Below are positions 12,801 to 24,800 of a stretch of 64,000 bases of DNA, piece by piece. The notes beneath the pieces were generated by a model. That model was not told where the DNA came from. It ran no database searches and was given only the letters and a program-made list of their open reading frames with translations. This DNA is from Mytilus trossulus (Eukaryota; Mollusca; Bivalvia; Mytilida; Mytilidae). Location: contig NC_086373.1 in assembly GCF_036588685.1 (NCBI RefSeq), positions 2,728,001-2,792,000 on the forward strand. The letters run 5' to 3'. The position numbers and the translations under genes were made by a program. Position 1 is the stretch's first letter. Each line of letters starts with the position of its first letter.

Positions 12801-15800
12801 GACCAGGAAGCTGTTACTCCTATGTTGTATCAAATATACCAATTAGAAGAAGAACAAAGGAATATAGAGGAAGAAGTTGTGGATAGCGATAATGAATATG
12901 TTAAAGATTCTAATTATACTGGTATAAAACAGGTGTGTACATTGTTCATAGTGTTATTCCCATATATGTTGATCAACCTGCATACATGTTTTCAAATGGT
13001 TTGAGACAGTTTCATTGATTTATCGCAAAATAACCAAAAAATGTCATACTTGTCAAATAGTTCTAAAATACCGATATAGTAATTAAGATTACAACACAAT
13101 GTTCACTGCTGTACCCCAAGTTTTGACATTTTTACCTATTATGTGTGTTTGTTTTATTCACACATCGTTGTCAATGTAATGGAATTTTTTGCGACTGTCA
13201 GGTTTAATGAGCTATAAACCCATGTTCAATCAACAATTTTTACACGTAAGAGCATGCCTGTAATAAGTAGGAAATATGACGTCTGAGATCCTTTCGTTTC
13301 AAAACGATGAACTTTTTATTTTGCGACTTTACTTATAACTTTCCGTTTCGAATTTTCCGCAGAGTTCTGTCATTTTGTCGTTTACAATATTATTCGGAGT
13401 TTGGTATTGTTGATATTACTTTTTAATTATTGATAATCATTACAGCAAAGAATGAAACAGGAAGAAATAAAGGAAAACCATCAGAAAAAGAAACGGTATC
13501 GTCGTAAGTAGTCTTAGAAATTGTGTGTTTATGCTCTGAATTCAATTGTAAAACATCACTTTTGTTATGATAAATCTGAATGAACAAAATTCCCAGGAGT
13601 TAGCAACTAGCTAATAAATTCAGATTTTATTTAATCACACAACTTGGTTAGAATAGCGACGGGGCTCTTTTCCAGTGTTTAAACCTCACAATATCAATGA
13701 TCGATCATCAAGTTTAGGTGGTTCGATGAATATCACACAAATAAGAGGGATAGTTAGCTTTATTACAAGGTTTAATCCGCGAATTTTCTTCACAAGAAAA
13801 TGCATGTACCAAGTCTGGAATATGACTGTAGTTATCCATTCGTTTTATGTGTTTGAGCGTAAGTTTTGCCATTTGATCGGGATCTTTAAAATTCCTTCAA
13901 GGTTGGTATTTTTTTTTATAATACTTTTTACAGATTGACTCACTGTCCCACAGATTACGATACGAATTTTCGATTTTCGATTTTTAGGATATGTGTTCTC
14001 AGAATGAGATTTACGTATAGTCGTCTTTATTTATCTGTTAGTAAAAAAACTCATCAATGATACCAGGATTGAAATTTTGTTTTTGCGCCAGATGCGCGTT
14101 TTGTCTACAAAAGACTCATCAGTGAGGCTTGAACGAAAAAATTCAAAACGGCAAAATGAATAACGAAGTTTAAAGTTTTGTCAAATACAGCTAAAGTAAT
14201 ATATTCCTTGGGTAGAAAAGCCTTATTATTTAAAAACTTGTAAACAGTTAATTAATAATTATGACTATATCATTGATCATTCATGTCAACACAGAAGTGC
14301 ACACGTCGTGTTTATATTTATATGTGTCTCTCTCATGACAATTGATGTTAAGTTTTCTGTTGCACTTTTTATACAAACAAAGATATTGGTTTTATTCACT
14401 GCTGAAAGGTTAAACTATTTAACGAGTTTTTTTCGAATAAGAAGAATTTGTATGTTTTGTTTTTCTAATCTAACTCATAGGAGTAATTACCTATAAAATT
14501 GCTACATGTTATCTGAGAATATCATTTTAAACATACACTGTTTCAGCAAAAAGAGTAAACGAACCGTTGGAATCATTTACAATGCCAACTTCATGGAATG
14601 GATTCCAAGGTAAATGGCCTAAAATCTTAAAAGAAATTTCACGGACTAATGATTGTATCAGCTCTTCAAAAGAAAACGAAACAATAAACATTCCAAAAGG
14701 TCACGAAGTTTCTGATGTCGAAAGCGATGATGCATTTGATAAAATGTCTAGAGACAATTGGATAGGCTCTGATAATACAACCAGTGATTACAAAGACGAT
14801 GGAGACAGCGAACCAATTGATTATTACGAGGAGAGTGTTAAGATGTACGAAAACGATAACGACAATGAGTTAAATGAGCATGATGTCTTAACAAATGGTA
14901 TTCTATTATCAGAAAAATACTTAGATCAACATTCAAAGTCAAAACACAAGAAACACTACTTTGAATACAAAGAATTCTACGACAAAGAAAAAATAAAAGA
15001 ACTTTGTATAAGATATCCAAACAAATTCAAGATATGCACAGTTAAACTTGAGGCTGCGCATAGGGCAATATGCAAAATCACGGACCATTCTGGGGGAAAA
15101 TCAGAAATTGAGATATCTGGAAGGTCGAAAATTGGAAAGGTTTTTAACGACGATGAAGTTTGTGTTGAAATACTAAAGGATGAGATATACGAATACAAAA
15201 AGAACAATCATATTGGTCCAAGGCTTAACGTTACTCCAGATATGTCCAAACTGAATTTGAAAGTTTATGGTCAGATAAGAGGAGTTTTTAAAAGAATTCA
15301 TCACGCTAACGTTAAACATCCAGTATTTGTTTGTATGTTGGATGAAACAGAATATCATTTAATGAGACCAGTATCAAAAGCAATACCAAAACTTCATATA
15401 ATGAATAGAAATTGTACAAATGATTATCAAATTGATTTATACAATTATGACAAAGAGAAGGGAGAACTAGAACACAAAGAACTATTCAATATCAAACCAG
15501 GAGAAATAGAGAACTACATTTTTTTGGTAGCATTGATCTGTTGGCATGACATATACCCACGTGGTGCAGTTATTAAAGTATTGAATGCAAAGAGTGGTAT
15601 AAATACAGGAATGGAAATCTTGAAACTTCAACACCAGGTGCCTACTACGTACAAAAAGGAGACAATAGAAAATCTTAATTGGTTACTAGAATTAGATGAA
15701 CCTCTTGTGTGCAAAAAAGATAGAACGGACTTAACAGGTATGGAGGTTTTCACGATTGATCCATCAAATGCTCGAGACTTAGATGATGCTTTAAGCATTG

Positions 15801-18800
15801 AAGAGCTTTATGACATATACAGAGTTGGTGTGCACATTGCAGATGTCACAACTTACATTGAAAAGGGTAGCCACATTGACGTTGAAGCTTATGAGCGTGC
15901 CACAACTTTTTATCCCGGCCAAGGTATCAATCCATACCACATGTTGCCTAAACCATTAAGTACGATATTATGCAGCTTAATTCCAGGAGAAAAGAGACCA
16001 GCAATATCCATATTTTTCACCTTTGACAAAAAGAAAGGTCTCCAAAAGCATTTAACTAAAATTAAAAGAAGTCAAATAAAATCAATTAAACAGCTGTCAT
16101 ATAGAGAAGCTCAAGACATCATTCTTAAAGTTGACACCACGATTTCAGATTCATTATGTAAGCAAGTAAATTGCTTGTTCAAACTGGCTAAAACCCAAAG
16201 GCTTAATAGATTGGGAAGTGGCATGTTTTACTTTCCGATGGCAGTAGACGGTGAGGATGACGATTTCAAGGATACACTTGAGGCTCATTATTTGGTAGAG
16301 GAATTCATGATACTTGCTAATCATACAGTAGGGAAATTTCTTATAGAAAAATTTAAAGACTGCATTCCACTTAGAGTGCAGCAGCCACCAAACCCGGAAC
16401 AAGTAAGAACATGGTTGGAATCCAATAAATATTATGCTGATTTGATAGTGAAGTTACAGGAGATTCGTCCGTCTCCAACATTATGGCACGATCGAAAGCT
16501 AACAATCAAAGAAACTCCAACAGGAAGATATACCAAACTTCTCATGTATCAACATTGGGTTTGGAAAAGACTACTGTTAGCAATCGAAAGAAAGGATTAC
16601 AAAGTCGCTAGTCAAATCATAGGTTGTGATGACTTACATCCATTCTCGTGTTTGGCACTTGACGAGTGGTATGAATACCAAGAAAGAGCAGAATACAAAT
16701 GTTCAGGCGAAGTACGTGCAAGACAAGATGGTTCTCATTTTACCCTAGGTATGTTTCCATACACTCAGTTTACATCACCAATTCGACGATACGTCGATAT
16801 CATTGTTCATCGGTTATTGCATTGTGCTTTAGATAAGAAGGGTTCTTGCTACACGAAAGATGAGGTTTCCGAACTGTGTTGTTATCTTAACGAAGTGACA
16901 AGGCGATCAAAGAAATATCAAAAACAATGTAGGGCACTGACATGGGGATATAAACTAATGAAAGAACCTCAAATTTTACATGGATTTGTTAAAACTGTTT
17001 CAGATAAAGAGGTATCCGTTGTTTTCCCAGGTCATAGATATCTACCAAAAAGTTCAAAAACTCTTCAACTGAATTATCTAAATGCTGTAAAGAAACCAGA
17101 ATTCAAGACAGATAGGTTAAACGGTAGAAAAATTCTAGAACTTACTTGGAAAAAGAGATTATACTCCTTCAACGGGTATACGCCTATCAAGAAGAAGGAA
17201 ATAAAGGAGGATGGTTACAGATTAAATCCTCATAACAGGGGATTTTTCCAGCAACAAAGGAAATGGAAAGAAATAATGGAGAGATTCACATCAGCAAAAA
17301 GTCCAAGGGATAAAATGAAAAAATTACTAGAAACTATCAACAATGATGAATTAGGAGATTCGAAGGAAAACGTAGACAAGCTAGTCGAAAACGTGCCATC
17401 ATGTTTTAAGACAGTAAAAGATGTAAGTTCCGAGGTACGAGAAGGATCCATCACATTACAGAGTTGTAAGTTTACTATGACATTTAATCACCAACAAATA
17501 GTACCTCTTCAACTATCTTCCGAATCTGTTAAGGGTGTGCTCATTCCACAAATCGAGATCTTTGATATGACAAAAAATGTCAAACATTGTTTCCTTCATG
17601 TCAAAGACCCTATCAAATATCTAGAGCAATACGCAACTTCTCCGTCAAAAGATCGGTACTTTAGTGCAGTCGATTATCTTAGAACGTGGAAACCACTAGT
17701 AGAAATGGAATCAGCTGCAAACTCAGTTAAAAGTAGTACGGCGACAATTAATGATGTTCCTGTTAAATTTCTCTCAAAGTATGAAGGAAAATTTTCATTA
17801 AGCAAAGGATTTTGTGACCAAAGGAACATTGAGATAAACAAGACACCTTTAAGTGTGTTTCTCACTGATAATGAAGAAGCCATGGATGAAGAAAATGAGG
17901 AAGGAATAAAAGAAATTGCTAGTCCAGATTATATATGTATTAAGTGTCCAATATTTAAACCGTCAATAGACAAATGGGATATAATCAAAGGAAATATTGC
18001 ACCCACTGATTATATCATTTGGATGGCACATGCAAAAATTGATAGAGCCCAAGTTCGAAAAGGAAAAACCGATTTTATATTCCGACTTCATAGAAATAGC
18101 AAACCGGTTCCTCTTGAACTAATGAAAGAAGATAGCAGGCATAGGTACAGCATTGAAATCATTTTCAAATCCAGTGCAGATCAGTAAGTACAAATATCTT
18201 ACATTGTCGAAGTACTTATTTATGTTTATTGTTTTAAAGTTTTTTGTTTGAATTATGTCTTTTATAGATTCTACAAAAACTTTTAATAATAAGAAAAAAA
18301 CATATTGATATAAATTAAGAATATAATTTCAATGGTCAGTGTTATCACTTCATTATAATTATTATTTTACAGGAGAATCGATGCAGTTCTACAATGCCTC
18401 AACAAAGCCACCAGTCTAGCTAAAGCTATAGCCTTGGGGACTTCAATGCCAAAACTTGGTAATATTTTATAATATTTTATACGTTTTAAAAGAATACAAC
18501 AACACAAAAACAATACTGATATAAAAAGAAAGAATGATAATAAGAATATCATACTCTAACTGAATTCAACATTCAATAATATTTTTCACAACACATATCC
18601 GAAAAAATACAAAACCTGGTGTAAAATAATATCATAAGTGTTGTTTGTTTTGAACAATAATGAACATCATACCAAAAAAAAACGTAAATAGAACACGTAA
18701 AAATATATAATATATATTACCTATGCATATGTATACATTATATAATTGATGTTGTACTTTTATTCCAATGAAGAAGAACATAATGGCTGAAACGTATAGA

Positions 18801-21800
18801 GACTGATATATGTGTTCGTGAAATGTGTAAATGTTTGCTTGTGTGTTTGTGTAATGGCATGATATAGGATAACGTTTTGGAGGTAAAATGATATGTTTAT
18901 AATAAAATAAAAAATATGTCATGGTTACATTCACATATACAAAAAACAATTCGGATTTTTTTATTCTTTAGATAAAGGCCATTTTAAACTAGGCAGAGAC
19001 ACAGAGCCAGACGTTACGGATATAGGATTAGTTGGTAACAACAGACAACAGTATAATGCTATACAGAGGGCGCTGCAAACATCATTTAGTTTAATACAAG
19101 GTCCACCAGGTAATTTTCTATACATTTGTATCCAATTGTTGCTATTAAAGAGTTACGCAATATACCAGAGGGACAGTCAAACTCATAAATCTATAAAAAA
19201 AACCTGACAACACCATGGCTAAAAATGAAAAAAAGACAAACAGACAAACAATAGTACACATGACATAACATAGAAAACTAAAGAATAAACAACACGAACC
19301 CCACCAAAAACTACGGGTGATCTCATGTGCTCTGGAAGGATGAGCAGATCCTGCTTCATATGTGGCACCTGTCGTGTTGATTAAGTGATAACAAATTCGG
19401 TAAATAGTCTTATTCTGTAGGTCATATCCATTAACGGGAAGGGTTTGTAGTTACGATGTAAGGAACATATCCGATATCATTTGTGAAACGGTTATTCCAT
19501 AACGGTCAAACAACTTGTGATGGCGTCCGTAAAATTTACGAATAGATGATTTCAACTTCACCATTTGAAACTCTTGACTTAATAGTTTCCCTGTGAGCAG
19601 CAACCCTCTATCACGGAAATCATAATAGGAAATGCAAGCACGGGAATATCGTATCAATTGGGAAATATATACACCGTATGCAGGTGCTTCTGGAATGTTG
19701 CTACTTAGAAAAGGAGATAAAATTGAGAAAGGAAATGGGGAATGTATCAAAGCGATAGCAACCCGACCATAGAGCAGACAACAGCCGGAGGCCACCAATG
19801 TGTCTTCAATGAAGCGAGAAACTCCTGCACCCGGAGGCGTCCTTCAGCTGGCCCCTAAAATTATACGTATACTTGTACAGTGATAATGGACGTCATAATA
19901 AATTCCGAATTATACACAAAAATCTAAAATTTTAATTTACATAAGACTAACAAAGGCCAGCGGCGGGGTTGAACATGTTTATGAGACCTCAATCCTTCCC
20001 CTATACCTGTAGCTAATGTTGACGTAAACGCATAACAATACGTACATTAAAGTTCAATTCAAGAGAAATCAGAGTCCGATGTCAGAAGACGTAACAAAAG
20101 AAAACAAATAAAATGACAATACATAAATAACAATAGACTCCTAACAGTTAACTGACATGCCAGCTCCAGACCTCAAAGTGGACATGATGGTTGTTCTATA
20201 TAGATCCATTTTGATTTTATAGCTACTTAATTGTCTTTAATCTTATAAGTTGTGTTTTATAAACTGTTGTATGTCTTATATTGTTATTTGTGCATGTCAT
20301 TGGCAATTCGTTTGATGTCTCACTTTAACTTAAGTACTTCATCCTCTAAACGGAATGTTTTAGATTTTGCGTTTATGATCAAGGTTAACTAAGAAATGAT
20401 TTTTAGAAACATGCTGTCAAAATCATTATTTTGGATCTACTTATACGTTTAAAAGGTTCTCATCATTTTCAATTACAAACTCATTTTTAAATTTTAGGTA
20501 CTGGAAAGACCTACACGGGTATCAAACTGGTTTACCTGTTTAACCAGATCAATCTGAAATGGCAAGAGAGGGGCAATGAAATGAAACAGATTATTTTCTG
20601 TGGTCCATCAAACAAATCTGTAGACTTGGTGGCAAGTAAGTGATTTTAGTTCACCGGGCCCAACGAGTCAAGAAAGCTTTTCTCATCGTCGTTGTCGTCT
20701 GTTAACTTTTTCAAAACACTTCTCCGCTGAAACTGCTATGCCAAATTTAACCAAATTTGGTCACAATCATCACTAGGGTATCTTGATTACAAAATGTGTC
20801 CCGCCTGCCAACCGAGATGGTCAACGTGGCTAAAAAGAACAATGGGGTAAAATGCAGTTTTTGGCTTATATCTCTGAAACTAAAGCATTTGAAGCAAATC
20901 TGACAGTGAGTCGAGATCTATCTGCCTTGAAATTTTCAGACGAATCAGAAGACACGTTGTTTTGAGCTGCCCCTCAATTGATAGTTGTAGGGAGTTTTGG
21001 CAGTTTTCGGTTATTATCTTGTATATTATTATAGATAACAATAAACTGTAAACAGCAATAATGTTCAACGCAGTAAGATCTACAAATAAAACAAAATGAC
21101 CAAACTGGTCAATTGACCACAAAGGAGTTATGACTCTATAAGATAAAATGTTAACAATTTATCGAGAAGTTTTGTAATCTTTTACAAAAAACTTCCCCTC
21201 TGAAACAACAGGGACAAAAGACACAATCTTCATTAGGGTATGGAGTTTAAAAATGTTTCCTTTGCCCACGCTTGCCAACCAACATGGCCGATATGGCTAA
21301 AAGTAGAACATAGGGGATAAATGCAGATTTTGGCTTATATCTTTGGCTTATATCTCTGAAACTAAATCAAAAGTATTATTGTTGCATTATTTCATGCATC
21401 AATTGTAAACGAAAATGTCAGTTGAGCGACACAGGCTCCTTGGAGCCCACAGTTTTCGTAAACAAATGTTAAATAACTGACACCATAAAGCAATTTCTAA
21501 AGTCAAGTCTCCGAAAATAGATAAATGATATTTATATACAAAGTATTTCAACAAAAGTTGTTTGTCTTTCGCTTTTGATATCTAAATATATCTAACTTTT
21601 TAGGGTGGATGAAAAGAAGGTTAGGCGATAACTGTCCCAAAATGGTTCGATGGTATGGGAGTTCTATTGAGGATCAGGAATTTCCTATTCCTGGAAAAAC
21701 ACCTCCAAATACACGTGGTGAAAGAGCAAAGGCTGACGAAAACTTGCGTGAAGTATCCATGCATATATTAATTAGGCAACTGGGAAAACCTTATCAGGAA

Positions 21801-24800
21801 GAGATTTCAGCTTATGACAGGCAGTTTAAACAACATCCTGATGGAGTTGATTATAAAGTTGTAACTAAGTACAGAAGCATTATCTCTAAAGCGGTCATTG
21901 AAGAGGTCAAGCGATATGACGTTATATTTTGTACAACAGCTATGGCAACGAATCCTAAACTTCTTAAAGGAACAAGGGGTCGGATTTTTCAAATCATCAT
22001 TGACGAATGTGGAATGTGTACAGAACCCGAAAGTATAACCTCCATTATAGCAACACGAGCTGAACAAGTAGTACTTATTGGTGACCACAGACAACTACGA
22101 CCAATTGTTAAATCTACCTACGCCGCCAAACTGGGATTAGAAAAGTCTTTGTTTGAAAGATATGCCAATAAAGCAACTCTTTTGACTTCACAGTACAGAA
22201 TGGTATGTATCATATTAATAGTCCCTTTAAACCATTTAGAACAACATTATGTGTTATAATTAAAACAAAAAATAGCCAATGCTTACTTGAACTCTTCTAA
22301 AGACAACTGCTAATTCCTCGGTATTTCAAACATAAGTTGCATTCTTCAGTGTCATTTTAAATAACATAAAGTTAATAACATTCTTTAATCCATATTGATA
22401 AAATATTAAAAGGTTTTTCTATATGAATGGGATTTTGAATAAATAAGCATATTCACATGCTGAAAAAGGATATTCAACGCGCAAAACGTCGCGTGCTTTT
22501 ACCTGCATAATTTTGGTAAAAAAAACGTTTAATGTACAATTGTTTTTGGTAAATATTTTCCATTACATTAATTTCTCTTAGAATATGGAATAAAACATTT
22601 ACTGTCTATTTTTTCGGTAAAAATGTTGTTTTTCAAAAGTCAATAAAACCACACATTTACCTCACCAAAAGACAGTAATTGTATATTTGGACGTCTGTGT
22701 TGTATCTACAATATATCAATACTCCAAGTGATTATATTCTATTTATAGAATCCTGAAATATGTGCATTTGCTTCGCATCAGTTTTATAACGATAGATTGA
22801 AAACAAAGCCGTCATGTACATGGATGACCAATATTCCATTGAGATCTTGGATAAATAAAGTTATTCCAGTAATATTCTGCAATGTTGCGGGCAAGGAGGA
22901 TTATCTTCCTTTTGACACAGATGAAGGAAATGAACAGTCCTGCTCTAACCAAGAAGAAGTGGAACATGTGGTATGTCTATTTAAAAAGTATATTTGAAAA
23001 AGTCTTCTTACTACCACTGAATAAACTATAAGTTATTGAACTGATTATGCCTTTTTTATGTATGACTAAGGTATACAAAAAAGGTAATTGTTATTGTAGA
23101 AGGATTCAGTAAAGTAAGGATTTAGTAAGTAATGTAAAGACTGTTATTGTTTTTGCTCCTGAACTTTCATTTATTATGTTAATAAAATGTGTGGCTTCTA
23201 ACAGATGAGATGAACGTTATTCTAGTTTTTCTCATTGATATCTGTTTCATACCAGTATACGGTTTGGGTTTTGATCATTGATCGAGTCTACACGATGACC
23301 TGTAATTATTAACGACTACGTCCTTTGGTTTCTGGTGCAGTGTTCACGCTCTTGCTACCACCAGATCTTCTTATTTTCATTACCACTGTGTCGTTACCGC
23401 GGCTCAACTGCGAGAGAGTAGAATCCTAACCATAATTTTGTCTGATTGTCATCAAATTTGACATCATTGAATGAGACTTAACGTATTGAAGTTGCCTTGA
23501 GCTTCACTGATGATACTACTAGAGCTAATAAAGAATATATCGCTTACGGGGTACCTGAGATAATTCCAAGTTTTAAGTAGGGTTTGTGTCTTTAGATTTG
23601 TATGTCTTTTTGTCGTATTTCGGCTGTTGAAATGTCGTTATCAGGTTTTTTTTAAACTTTCAATTTTTTATCTTCGTATCTTTTGCAATTATAATAAGTA
23701 TAAAGTATGTGCTTTTTCAAGATTTTTCAATAAGGAAGTATCATATTTTGAAAATCCCTTACAAAAATATTGAACAAGAGACAACAAACAAACACACAAC
23801 CGCAAACATTTTTAAATTTCAGAATATTTTGCAAAGTGTATAATCACCAAAACACTGAACTCCGAGGAAAATTCAAAAAGGAAAGTTTCTAGTCAAATGA
23901 CAAAATCAACAGCTCAAACACATCAAACGAATGAATAATAACTGCCTCATTCCTGACTTGGAACAGGCATTTTCTCATGTAGAAAATGGTGGATTTAACC
24001 TGGTTTATAGCTACCCAAACCTCTCACTTACTTTCCTTAATGTACACTTTACCAATCTTTGTTTATCACAAGAGACAATTTCGAGTTCCTTTTTGTTTCC
24101 TAATCCATTTGTCCCATAAACGTTAGGATTGGGACTGTTTTGTTTAGGTATGGTTATCTGTCCATTTAGTCGTCTGTTCTATCAAAAAAAGATAAGAGAT
24201 TTCGAACTGAGCACATTATCGTCTCAACTTGAAATAGTTTCAATATACACAAAGTTGAGAACGTTTCAACATACATACCAAAATCAGGCGTTTGGTTCAG
24301 ACTTTGCAGTTCTTTCAACATAAATCGTAATACTGCGAGTACTCTTTTACCATAAAGACTTTTAAGACTTCTAAGAGACATTTACGTATTACGTTTGTAC
24401 ACCCTTGTACTAAACACCATTATGACCAACTTCCGTTAAACGAAGTGCAAAAACAAAATACCAATTTACAAGGAAAATTAAAATAAGAGGAAGTATATCA
24501 AACCTGACTCAATCAACGATATCCTGACTTTGAACAGTTACTTTCCTATTTTCTCGTTTCTCATTTCATATAGATTAAACCGTTTGTTTTCCTATTTGAA
24601 TGATTGTGTACTAGTCAAACCTAAAATCACGAAAATACAGAACTCAGAGGAAAATCCAATCGGAAAGTCCATAATCACATGGCAAAATCAAATAACAAAA
24701 CACATCAAAAACGAATGGACAAGAACTTTATGGATCTTTATACCTGGCTGTTCGGTGTGAGCCAAGGCTCCGTGTTAAATGTCGTTTTATGACTTGGATG

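Noticed and set aside
18632-18949. 105-codon open frame on the - strand inside the HELZ2-like gene
   Set aside because: Lies within intron 10, Phe/Tyr-rich as expected of reversed AT-rich DNA, no family words.
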